Below the pieces are notes generated by a model. That model was not told the DNA's origin and did not search any database. It worked only from the letters and a program-made list of their open reading frames with translations. Positions 46,123 to 55,957 of a stretch of 64,000 bases of DNA are shown piece by piece. Source of the DNA: Phlebotomus papatasi (lineage: Eukaryota; Arthropoda; Insecta; Diptera; Psychodidae); assembly GCF_024763615.1 (NCBI RefSeq), contig NC_077224.1:51160712-51224711 (forward strand), read 5' to 3'. Position numbers and translations under genes: made by a program. Every line of letters starts with the position of its first letter. Within the stretch, counting starts at the first letter, position 1.

Positions 46123-46452
46123 GTTCAGCTTAAAAACGTTTAAATTAAATTTTAAATGATTTTAAATATCCGATTTTGACGATTTAGTGTTTGGCATAAC
46201 GATGACACAAGTACAATTTACTTGCAAAGTTTTATTGAAGAATACGGAGAAATCAGTGATACTGATTAATAAGCCTTGCAATTTATTAAACATATTAAAT
46301 GGAATAAAGCCGAAACTTGGTTTACGGATCCTAAAACTAAAAGGTTTAAAAGGAAGGAAAAAATACCATAAAAGCTGCATAGGGTTGCATTACGAGAAAA
46401 ATAACGTACTTCAAAATACTATACAAAATTCGGATTACGGAAAAAACAGTTA

Positions 46453-46628
46453 GGGGAAAGTGGAGCACCTTTGAATTGGGGCAGCTTTGAAATTGGGCCT
46501 TTTTCTTCTATTTTTAATCCACAATTGTGGAATTAAATTATATTATGATAAAGCTGAATTCTATTTAAAAATAAACGAAAAAGCCCGATTTCAAAGCTGC
46601 TCCAATTCAAAGGTATCCCACTTTCCCC
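46453..46628. mobile_element. TIR family F, copy 1
   Basis: GGGGAAAGTGGAGCACCTTTG ends, with TA flanks; arms also contain GGGGCAGCTTTGAAAT. 176 bp. Confidence 0.78.
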
Positions 46629-47420
46629 TAGTAATTCGAATTGAAATCGCAATTTTTCCATTATTTATGAAATAAATTAGCTGTAAATTATTTGTATCTC
46701 TACTGCTGTTGCTTATAGAGTCGAAAAACACTAATTTTTAAGCATTTTTTAGAGCAATTTTTAATCAAGTGCATGAAAGCCTATATTTCTTACCAAATAT
46801 GCCAAGTGTGATGAAACTTTTATCGAACAAAATTTACGATTTTGGATAAGTCTATTGAACATTTAATTAAGTTCGAAGAATACATAAAATTTGTATTTAT
46901 TTGGTTTTTATTTCATTTTATATTATTTTTATGTAAATGAGCCATGGCGAAAGTGGTTATATTCTGAAATTGATTTTCACCCCTCGCCATTGCTTTTTAA
47001 TAGACGACGCTAACTTCACTTCACAGATGCTCAGTTGTCAAATCTGCTTTGTTTACTTTCTGCAATAGTCTAATTATTTGATTTCTCAAATAAAAGTTAA
47101 GAAAAATTATTTAAAGTGAGTAATAATAAGGTGATCAAGAGCAAAAAGAAATACTGAATGTATTCTTTTCATAACATTGCCTAAAATAATCGAGTTTGGA
47201 CATTTTCAAGTGGGTGGCCAGAAGTGGTTACAAAACTGGCGAAAAGTGGCAAAAAGTAGTTCAGCGTTAAATTAAAGGACTAATTGCTTAGCGAAACTAG
47301 AGCCAATACATCTAAGTAACTTTGTGTCAAATTTGAGTTATGTTATAATAAGGAGTCAAAAGTTATAATGAAGTAAACTTCACTTTTTCCTACAAGTGGC
47401 TATAAGTGATTACTCCACCC
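46629..47420. mobile_element. TIR family P, copy 2 (left end missing)
   Basis: Collinear with 17507-18399 from 'gaaatcgcaatttttc' to 'tgattactccaccc', TA outside the right end. The left end is replaced by family-F copy 1, which directly abuts it. Confidence 0.7.
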
Positions 47421-48284
47421 TAATTTATGATCTTTAACCCTCTATCGCTTTTGAGTCACTCCAGAGTACCATTACGAAAATCGCATTTACTGAGGCAATA
47501 AAGGTTTTATTTTGCACAAAAGAAATGTAAATAGAAGTAAGCGCAACCGACGTTATGTCGAAGTAATCATCAAAATCGGCGCACGGAAAATACGACATCC
47601 CGTCGAATTTGTTAAAATTGGCCTCTTTCCTCTTTCCTGATTTGAATTCTTGTTGCCAATTAGTTTTCTTGGATAATTACCCTATCTAAAGCAAATAGAG
47701 TTTGTAATGAATTAATGCACAGAATTTAAAATCAGTAACCGTTAAGACGGTTAAGACGTGTGTTTGGCGGGAGCTCCCCGCGCCCCCATAATAGGTAAAT
47801 TTTTTTTTCTGAAAATTCATCTATTTATCTGTAGGAAACTAATCCCAAAATATGAACATTCTATCTCAAGTATTTCTGGCACATTGACTGAATGGGTTAA
47901 ATAAAAATTCTCCTGATCATGATCTTGATCTCAAAGCTACAGTTACTTAAATACTTAAGAGCAACTGATAAGCAATTTTATTTACAAGCCATTCCACATC
48001 ATGGTGATAATAATACAAAAAGAAGAATAAGTATACTATGAAGCATCATTTTTATATAGAGATTATATTGTGATCCACGGCACTCATTAAACGATTTTCT
48101 GCTTATACTCCATTAAGACATTTGTAGATAAATTTATGTTATTTATTACACATTTTGTCGTCATAGAAAGTTTAAGAAGTGTTTCGTGAAAATGAAGTAT
48201 GCTGTATCTTGGAACTTATTGCTCATTTACCTTTGATATTCGCATCTGTGAAGAATCACAAACTTTCCGGAATAGCTGTCATCG
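47421..48284. other. 5' flank of the sugar transporter
   Basis: AT-rich, with no inserted family recognised. It contains the presumed promoter; only the TATA box near its end is clear. Confidence 0.3.
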
Positions 48285-48293
48285 TATATAAGG
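48285..48293 (+). promoter_or_regulatory. TATA box upstream of the sugar transporter
   Basis: TATATAAGG lies 38 bp before the ATG. Transcription would start roughly 25-30 bp downstream, giving a very short 5' UTR or favouring the second ATG at 48352. Confidence 0.45.
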
Positions 48294-48330
48294 AAATTTT
48301 TGAATATATATATTTTTTTAAACTTCAAAT

Positions 48331-48755
48331 ATGGTGTTCAATAGTATTCGAATGAGTGGAAAGTTGTTACAATTTCTAAGTGCAATTTTTGCAAATATTG
48401 GTACGATTGCATATGGAATTGCTGGAGGATGGCCATCAGCAACAATGCCCATCCTATCCTCGACAGACTCACCACTACCGTCCGGCCCTCTGACAACAGA
48501 GGAAGTCTCTCTCGTGAACTCCATTTTGGCAATTGGAGGAATGGTTGGAGCAGTTTTCTTCGGATGGATTTCTGATTATTGCGGACGAAAGTGGCCTTTA
48601 GTAGTCGCAATGATCCCACAAGTGATCGCTTTCATCCTCATAGCAACTGCACAGAATACAATGTTTCTCTATATTTCGAGATTCCTTTCGGGTGTCTCTG
48701 GAGGAGCACTCTTTGTCCTAGCACCCATCTACATCAGAGAAATATCAGAAAACAG
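48331..48755 (+). CDS. Sugar transporter exon 1 (TM1-TM4)
   Basis: Encodes residues 1-141 plus two bases. It begins MVFNSIRMSG and has TM1 with GIAGGWPSATMP, an extracellular Ser/Pro loop, then SILAIGGMVGAVFFGWISDYCGRKWP, the conserved loop 2-3 region, here described by its GRK at 85-87. It ends EISEN before donor AACAG/GTTTCT. The frame stays open about 60 nt into the intron, ending with TAA at 48814-48816, so intron retention would give a truncated 161-residue product. Confidence 0.88.
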
Positions 48756-51700
48756 GTTTCTACTGGTTTACTTACTCTGGATCATTCATAAAGTCATTTC
48801 AACAGAACCAGTATAAAGAAATTTAACATTCTTCTTTCCTCTTTCAAAAATAATCGTGATAAATCATTGTTTTTCTTAAATAAGGACGGCTCTGTTAGGG
48901 GAAAGTACTCTCCCTTCGAACGCTCATGCTTTCGAATAACGTGAATTTTCTTTTAGTTTTCCTAAGAAACTTAGACATTTCTATTAAATATTAGTTGGTT
49001 TATCATCAATTATTGATAATTCCATGATAATTTAGTGTAAATCTCTTACGAAAAACAAAAGAAATTCACATTATTCGAAGGCATGAACGTTCGAAGGGAG
49101 AGCACTTTCCCCTATACTATTCTAAGTGAACTTGAAATAGTTTTTCTTCAAAGGAAATATTCTTCCTAATGCTACCAAGTCAATAAAAAATTGCAAAACA
49201 GGTTTTCACACATTTTCCCATTTTCTAAGAGGGGGAAGTGGGATCACTTTTGAAAGTGGGGCACCTTTGAAATTTTGATTTTTCTCCTATGTTTCAGTGG
49301 AACTGAGCCATACCATAATGTAATTAATCTGCTGAATTTATTTGCGGATCTAAATTATATCATGATAAGGCCCAATTTTATTTAAAAAGAGGAAAAAATC
49401 CCAATGTCACAAAGCTGGCCCAAATTCAAAAGTGCCCCGTTTCCCTCTACTATCATTATTTTGAATATTTCATGTTAATTGACCTCCATGATAATGCTAT
49501 ATACGCGCTTAGATACTGCGTCGAATTAATTTAGATTTACATTATTATCTAAATAATAAAAACAAATATTTATGCACCTTTCTAGAAGATGGTTGAAATT
49601 ATTGAGTAAATTACGAATGCCAAAACCTCTAGATGCGACTTACTTTTGCAGTAGAGCCACGCTATAGGCCATCGCTCTATAGTCCACAATTTTTCGACCG
49701 TTGATTTCAAAACATTGATTTTAAGTTAGGTTATGTTTTTTGGTACGCGATATGCAATTTTGTCATAATTATTTTAATATTTTTGGTAAACTTTATTGAG
49801 TAGTTGTGATAATTGTGATCCATAATGAAGAGAGCGAGGACAAGTACCACAATCGCAAAGAAAGTGGAAGCCGTCGAGCAATTTCATTACTAAAAGTTGT
49901 TGATAATTTTAAAAAATGACATGGACTATAGTGCGATCAAAGTGTCAAATCTGGAACCAAATATGGCCTATAGCAGGGCTCTACTGTAGTTGCGAACTGG
50001 ATATTTTTTTTTCCTAAAATGGTGTTACGTTCTTTGTTTGAGCTGAAGGCCAAATGGTTAGAGAATAATGGTTTTAGATTTACGGTGAACCGCTGTATAA
50101 GTCGACCTTCGCATCTTTAATGTTATTTTTATTTTGTTCCCGTCCATACTTTTCCCCGTCCATACCTTTCCCCTTCAAAAATAAATATAATTTTGGATTG
50201 TTATGGTTCCGGCACACCTTTTAGGTTAGGAAAATTTCATGAAATCGAAATTCGAATTCCTTTTCTTTCTCACTTTACATATGTCTATCTCACTTTTGCG
50301 CATTTTTTTCTTATTTTAAACATAAAAACAAATTCAATTTAATTCAATCTAATTTGGAGAACGAAAGAATTAAACAGATATATGCAAAACGCGTGAGAAG
50401 GAGTGATGTGAATTTTGATTTCACGAAATATTCCTGATCTAAAAGGTGTGCTGGAGACTTTATAATTTTACTTGAATTTTAGTCCACTCTTGATTACGGT
50501 ACTTCAAAGTTAAATATTATTTAGCTCCAGAGCAGAGATATCGAGGTTATGAGTAGTCAACTACTCACCCGACTCAACCGATTGAGCTAAATGTGGAATA
50601 ATTTGAAAGGTCTTGTAACACCTAATCACTTTAACTTAGCTTCAACCAGTTATCCATCATTTATAAACCAATAATTTATTTTTCGTCATTTAAAAAATTA
50701 AATATACAATAAAATGACCGATTTCGAACATTTCAAAAAGCTAGAACATTTTGCCACTCCAATTTCTAAGTATTAATTCCTCTTTTTCCTAAAGTCGTAA
50801 AGTCCTAAAAGTCGTAGGGTAAAATGTATAATTTGGAATTAGTGTTACAAGTTGGACAATTCGCCGGTACAAGTTGGACATGGCTTTTTTCTTGATAAAT
50901 ACAGTACAAAATTTGTTTTGAAGCACAAGGAACCAAATTATAAAACTAAAGCATTAAAAATATACAAATAAAATGAAGTACTAAATTTATCAAGACAAAA
51001 AGCCCTGTCCAAATTGTACCATTGTCCAACTTGTACCACTGTTCAACTTGTACCACTTTACCCTAATTCAATTTTATTTGTTTCGATTTTTGGATTTCCT
51101 TCAAATTCTTGTTTTTTTTTCGCAAAAAGTTCCTAAAATATTTTTATAAATATGTCAAATAAAGAAATAACCTAAGATTTTATAGTCTTTTAAAACCTTT
51201 AAAACACATGTTTAACTTTATAAACCAAATTTTTCGTAAGTGCACCATGATTACAATGCCCAACGCACAATAACTTTTGTTTGTTAACATGTTCTTAAAA
51301 TTTCCTATGTGAGTGAGCGAGATGACTAGATCGAGATTTCATTCACTCTCATTGAACTGTCAAAAGTATGTTTACAAAACAAAAGTTATTGTGCGCTGGT
51401 CAAAAAAATATTTTTGAATTTTCAAAAATATCATCACTCTATTGATGTGTGAATAAATTCAAATTAATAAAAATAAGGAAAGTTTTAAAATTTGGAAATG
51501 TATTTGATTTAAATTTTGCAGTCTCATTTCCATTTTTAAATTTAAATTTAAACTAATCTTCTCGGAAATAAAATCCCAATAATCTTAATTTATGAAAATA
51601 ATTATTTAAGTCTAAAATTTCGTTTCTGGAAAGCTTAATAATTTAATTGGAAATCATTTATTATATTTTTACGACAATAAGAAAAAATCATTGTCCGATT

Positions 51701-53827
51701 TGGTATAAAGTCTATAAACTTTTTAGAAATTTATTAAAAAAAATTCTTACGATATTAAGCACTGAGAAAAAAAAGAGGGTGCGATTAACTTTTTTTCCTT
51801 ATAAATTTAACACTTTTTAGGTGTAAAAATATATCAACATTTTTTAATGTTAATTTTACACCTTTTGAGGGTAAAATCAACATGAAAAAAGGGTACCTTT
51901 TACCTCTAATACACCTAAAAAGGGTAATATTTACATCGATTTCGGATCAATACTGCAGGGTAAAATTAACATTTCCGGAATGTTATTTTAACTTTTTCGG
52001 ATTTCTTTCAGTGAGGGATTATAGAGAAAACAGTATAAAATGTTCGCTTTAATTTAAATTTATTCTAAGTCAAATTTTACAGAATTAAAAAAAATAAGAA
52101 AAATATTATTGGTAGTAGAAGAGTCTTACAGTCATTCTTTGAATAAGATTTAAAATTTTCATGAAAATTAGCAAATCAGCTTTATTATTGCTGTTTTTAA
52201 TGCATTTTACATTTTTCGAAACCTTTTATATTTTCGTTTTAAAATCGAAATATTGTAAATTCGTATAAATTATTTATTTTATAGAAGAAGTCAACTCATT
52301 ACATTCATAAATCTCATAGGGTAAGTGTGCCAAATTTCGGCATAGTGGCATGCAAGCGTCAAGGTCTCAAGTTTGAAATGTAATATTTTAAATACAAGTT
52401 GATTTTTTTTTATTCCTTCTTCTGAAAGAGTGTTGCTTGGAACCTTATACACCGTTTATCGTCTTTATTTACTCTAAAATCATTCTTAATACATTTTAAA
52501 ATGAATAAAAATATAGACATAGCTTTGGTGCCCTATTTCGGCCACCTTCATTCTCATAGTTCCTGCCCTTCGGGAATTCTTCCAATATCTTTTTCACGTC
52601 ATCTCGTTTGTCGAAGCTACATTTTTTGTTATTCTTTTGCATTGTATAATCTCTAGATCTCTAGAGTACGTAAAATCTAAAAGTTCATGGAAATTCAAGG
52701 AACAAAAAAGGTGGCCGAAATTAAAAGCTGGCCGGAATTTGGCACACTTACCCTACATCATTTCTTTATTTCAATTTTATTTTGCAATAATCTATCCATT
52801 TTTAGCATCCGCGGAATGCTAGGCTCAATCTTGGGTATCTTTTACAATATTGGTATCATCATTGCGTACATCATATGTGCTTACATGCCATTCTACTCCG
52901 TGCCTTATGTTGCTCTGGCCATCATGTCCTTGTTCACACTATATACTTTCTTCCCGGAATCTCCACAATATCTGCTGCTAAAATGCCAGAATTCAGCAGC
53001 TGAAAAATCATTTAAATTCTTCCGTGGCTTCTCAAAGACTGACCAAACGAAGCTGGAATTTGAATCACTCAAAGCACATGTAACCACTTCTAATACGAAA
53101 ACAAATTTAACCTTAGAGGACTTTAGTGAGTTTACGCCTAAATTTGTTTTTCTTCTGAGTTTAAGGATATATTTTTTTTTAAACAGAACCTGCTAGTACG
53201 AGGAAAGCTATGCTTATATCCTATATCATATTAAGTGGGCGCAATCTCTCCGGGGTCTTTCCCCTTCTGAACTACACAGTATCAATTTTTGAGGCAGCTG
53301 GAACTGGATTTGATCCTCATATCTCATCAATAATTGTGGCAGTTATTCAACTGGCTGGAACGGCTTTTTCAGCCTATATAACTGACAAATCCGGGAGAAG
53401 ATTCCTTCTGATATCTTCCCTTCTCTTAACAGGCCTGTGTCTCTCTGTCATGGGGATCTACTTCTACCTTAATCATTTGCAGTATGACCTTTCTAGTATA
53501 TCCTGGCTACCGGTGGTATTTCTTTCGGGAACATTTTTCGTGGCAGCAGGAGTCCTCAATGTTCCTGTGTACATCCTGGCTGAGCTTCTTCCTGTTAAGG
53601 TCAGGAGTAGTGTAGCCACAGTTTTCATGGCAACAGCCTGGCCTCAGACTTTCTTCATCGTGCAGTATTATGCGCCAATTGCTGAATCTCTAGGAGTGTA
53701 CAGTTGCATGTGGCTGTTTGCCGGATGGTGTTTCTTTGAGGCTATATTTGCATATTTTCTACTTCCGGAAACAAAGGGGAAAAGTGCAGCAGAAATTGTA
53801 CTGGCTCTAGAGGGAGAAATAAAGTGA
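48331..53827 (+). CDS. Facilitative sugar transporter, Tret1-like (MFS), 3 exons
   Basis: Exons 48331-48755, 52806-53125 and 53187-53827 join in phase to 1386 nt, 461 residues, within the usual Tret1-like range. Family landmarks are GRK at 85-87 after TM2, PESPQYLL at 192-199 after TM6, DKSGRR at 315-320, and PETKG at 442-446 after TM12. Multiple hydrophobic helices predict a plasma-membrane facilitator for trehalose or a hexose. The TM7 segment reads SGRNLSGVFPLL where typical members have QQLSG, so substrate may differ. The start at 48331 has A at -3 and G at +4; a second in-frame ATG lies at 48352. Exon 1 uses a weak donor, AG/GTTTCT. Many insects carry expanded sets of these transporters, so the specific orthologue is not assigned. 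Confidence 0.9.
48898..49112. mobile_element. TIR family G, copy 2
   Basis: GGGGAAAGTACTCTCCCTTC ... GAGAGCACTTTCCCC flanked by TA; collinear with 23445-23659 in the inverse orientation. In transporter intron 1. Confidence 0.8.
49231..49447. mobile_element. TIR family F, copy 2
   Basis: GGGGGAAGTGGGATCAC..GGGGCACCTTTGAAA ... 'tcaaaagtgccccgtttccctc'. Diverged from copy 1. Confidence 0.7.
49649..49986. mobile_element. TIR element BB, CAGTAGAG ends
   Basis: CAGTAGAGCCACGCTATAGG ... CCTATAGCAGGGCTCTACTG. The ends share CAGTAGA with family E but the interior is different. 338 bp, right flank TA. Confidence 0.65.
50205..50458. mobile_element. TIR family C, copy 2
   Basis: GGTTCCGGCACACCTTTTAG ... 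'cctgatctaaaaggtgtgctgg'. Confidence 0.75.
50459..50816. other. Transporter intron 1 spacer
   Basis: AT-rich, nothing recognised. Confidence 0.25.
50817..51063. mobile_element. TIR element S
   Basis: GGGTAAAATGTATAATTTGG left, 'ccaacttgtaccactttaccc' right, TA flanks; repeated TACAAGTTGGACA words in both arms. 247 bp. Confidence 0.7.
51261..51399. mobile_element. TIR family H, copy 2
   Basis: CAACGCACAATAACTTTTGT ... 'aaaacaaaagttattgtgcg'; the centre has 'gtgagcgagatgac'. Confidence 0.7.
51400..51759. other. Transporter intron 1 spacer
   Basis: AT-rich, nothing recognised. Confidence 0.25.
51760..52013 (-). mobile_element. TIR family A, copy 8 (reverse)
   Basis: CACTGAGAAAAAAAAGAGGG ... 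'cggatttctttcagtg', the full family in reverse orientation. Confidence 0.8.
52014..52318. other. Transporter intron 1 spacer
   Basis: AT-rich, nothing recognised. Confidence 0.25.
52319..52753 (+). mobile_element. TIR family B, copy 3, abutting exon 2
   Basis: GGGTAAGTGTGCCAAATTTC ... GGAATTTGGCACACTTACCC, TA on both sides. Its right end is 52 bp from exon 2, so the branch point and pyrimidine tract of intron 1 must lie in the short remaining segment or in the element itself. Confidence 0.85.
52806..53125 (+). CDS. Sugar transporter exon 2 (TM5-TM6 and central loop)
   Basis: Encodes residues 142-248. It begins SIRGMLGSILGIFYNIG, which continues the EIxEnxIRG motif from exon 1, and includes TM5, TM6, PESPQYLL and the cytoplasmic loop. 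The acceptor CATTTTTAG lies only about 50 bp downstream of an inserted 435-bp element. The donor is TTTA/GTGAGT. Confidence 0.9.
53187..53827 (+). CDS. Sugar transporter exon 3 (TM7-TM12, C terminus)
   Basis: Encodes residues 249-461 after acceptor TTTAAACAG, with intron 2 only 61 bp. It holds the divergent TM7 (GRNLSG), DKSGRRFLL, PVYILAELLPVKVRS (equivalent to the PxW..xEifp.x.R segment before TM11) and the terminal PETKGKSAAEI. Stop TGA at 53825-53827. Confidence 0.92.
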
Positions 53828-54119
53828 TGACTTGTGGTTGTGATATGATAGTTCTCTTGAATTTAAAGCTGGGATCAAATCTTTCACTTCTAGACAGTTT
53901 ATCAAAGCTTATCAGTCACTCCAACACACCTACAATAAGCTAAGTCAATAATTTTATTGTTCAACCTCCATGGGGAGAATAATATTTATAATCCCTTGAT
54001 CTTGTAATACCTCGAAATATACACCTTTCATGCTTCAAGGACACATTCATTTGAAATATCTTTGTGAATCAGATGACGCTGATTGTTTATCCGGCTTCAA
54101 TAGAGTTGCAGATCAAATG

Positions 54120-54125
54120 AATAAA
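54120..54125 (+). terminator. Candidate poly(A) signal of the sugar transporter
   Basis: AATAAA about 290 bp past the transporter stop codon, before the next repeat cluster begins at about 54300. A 65-codon open frame over this site shows no family resemblance and is read as 3' UTR. Confidence 0.4.
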
Positions 54126-54304
54126 GAGAGTGATTTAAAATCTTCCAGATATGCCTTAAAAGTTGATCTTTGCAGCGCTATTTTGAACTATTCGGGGTAT
54201 GCCTATAGAATAACTGACGAAGAATAAGTATAATGCAATAGGGAGATGACTTCCTTCCGGGTGCGTCAGGGATGCTAATCCTTTCAGAGACCAAACAACA
54301 ATGT

Positions 54305-54356
54305 GTTTTCGCCAAAGCTTTCGACGCGATAGTGCGCCTTCATCAGTGGTCAAAAC
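54305..54356 (-). ncRNA. Hammerhead-ribozyme-like motif 2
   Basis: On the minus strand: CTGATGA (54346-54340), stem II GGCGC with GCGTC around loop ACTATC, intact GAAA (54322-54319), palindrome AGCT, then T and TGG pairing with CCA. Outer stem I pairs GTTTT (54356-54352) with AAAAC (54309-54305) across a small internal loop, the arrangement used for tertiary contacts in natural type-I hammerheads. This is the best-formed of the four. Confidence 0.55.
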
Positions 54357-54452
54357 CGTGGTTCTCCCGAAGAAAATCCTAAAATTTTCCTGTTATCCTT
54401 TAGTAGGAGTAGGTGAGTGTAGCAAAACAAATTTTAGATACAAAGAATCACG

Positions 54453-54504
54453 GTTTTGACCACTGAAGAAGGCGCACTGTCGCGTCGACAGCTTTGGCGA
54501 AAAG
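54453..54504 (+). ncRNA. Hammerhead-ribozyme-like motif 3 (damaged core)
   Basis: Same subfamily as motif 2, on the opposite strand and facing it about 95 bp away. CTGAAGA at 54463-54469, stem II GGCGC/GCGTC, palindrome AGCT, inner and outer stem I retained. The conserved GAAA is GACA (54487-54490), which should abolish cleavage. Confidence 0.45.
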
Positions 54505-54540
54505 ACTTAAAAATAATGAGAAAAAACTTAAAGAAATGCT

Positions 54541-54915
54541 CGAATCATGATGTTTTTTAATTTAATACAATAAATAAGTTAAACAACTTACGGGATAAAT
54601 TATCAACTTTATTATAAATAATGTGAAACGAAAAGCGAAATTACATCTTTCGTATTTTAATATAAGTCAGTAATTCAATCATTCCATAAACTTCAAAAAT
54701 AATCCCATATTAAGTAGAAATAATAATAATAATTTCTTCTTATTTATATACAACTCTTAAGGGATTTTATAGGTTCAAATGACTAAAATAGGTTAACACC
54801 AAACCTACCTACCAAGACACGGTCAAATTGACCATTTTAAAATTAACACAAATTTAAACTGTACAATGTCACTAGTCACTATCGAACTTTATGAATTTCT
54901 TAAGATATGCATGTA
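54541..54915. other. Unassigned AT-rich sequence
   Basis: Nothing recognised between the hammerhead pair and the next family-B copy. Confidence 0.25.
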
Positions 54916-55359
54916 GGGTAAGTGTGACAAATTCCGGCCAGCTTGCAATTTCGGCCAGCTTGCAATTTCGGCCACCTTTTTTGTTCCTCGAATTTCCATG
55001 AATTTTTAATTTTTACATACTCTAGAGATTATACAATGCAAAAGAATAACAAAAAATGTAGCTTCGACAAACGAGATGACGTGAAAAAGGCATTGGAAGA
55101 ATTCCTGAAGGGCAAGGAACTATGAGAATGAAGGTGGCCGAAATAGGGCACCAAAGCTATTTCTACATTTTTATTCATTTTAAAATTTATTAAGAATGAT
55201 TTTAGATTAAATAAAAACGATAAACTGTCTACAAGGTTCTAAGCAACACTCCTTAAGTAGAAGGAATAAAAAAAATCAATTTCTATTGAAGATATTACAT
55301 TTCAAACTTGAGACTTTGGCGCTTGCATGCCACTATGCGGAAATTTGGCACACTTACCC
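54916..55359 (-). mobile_element. TIR family B, copy 4 (reverse, best coding trace)
   Basis: GGGTAAGTGTGACAAATTCC ... AAATTTGGCACACTTACCC. The plus-strand frame at 55036-55125 reads MQKNNKKCSF then DKRDDVKKALEEFLKGKEL and stops. The D-D-V-x-x-A-L-E-x-x-x-x-G-x-x-L spacing resembles the start of the psq/CENP-B-type helix-turn-helix of pogo-group transposases. The same trace is in copies 1, 2, 3 and 5. Confidence 0.75.
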
Positions 55360-55543
55360 TAATATGTTTTTCAGTGTTAAATTTTAATTTTTTGCTCTTT
55401 TCCAAGACAAATTAGTTGACTATCTTACCCTACCGCGGTTTATCATTTGACCGAAAAATGACCAAAACCGGTCGGTAGGTTTCTCTCTTTTTTTAGAACT
55501 CAATAAATTATTTATTTCATTTAAACTAATGATGTTCTCAACA

Positions 55544-55712
55544 GGGGGTGAATAAGTTTGCCACTCACGGTACGCTTTGAGTGCGATTAGCGAGACCTTG
55601 GAGACTGATCGTGCAATCAGCGCGATCTCGTTGACTGATCGTGAAATAAGCGCGATCTCGTTGACTGATAGCGCGATCTGCCGATCTGCCACTCACGGTA
55701 CACTCGCTGACC
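55544..55712. mobile_element. TIR element N, copy 2
   Basis: GGGGTGAATAAGTTTGCCAC..CACGGTACGC at the left resembles N copy 1. The interior is a tandem of about 35 bp 'gcgcgatctcgttgactgat'. The right terminus is indistinct. Confidence 0.45.
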
Positions 55713-55957
55713 ATACTTGGTTCTAAACTTTTTTAGAAGTTTTAAAAATTTATTTAAAAGGACCAGGTATTGTGAGATCCTTTTAGAAAACCTATCTTTG
55801 AAATAGAATATTTAACAGAAGATTTATTAAAAACAAAAAATAAATATTTTCTGTGAGAATGTGGGTGACTTGCAGATGTTTTATTTTTAATTTATCTTAA
55901 ATATTTATTTTAATTTTTTGAAATTCAAAGTTTATCAGAATTTTATACTTAGAGTAG

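Noticed and set aside
54030..54227. 65-codon frame after the transporter
   Set aside because: Lies in the probable 3' UTR, over a candidate poly(A) signal, with no family resemblance.
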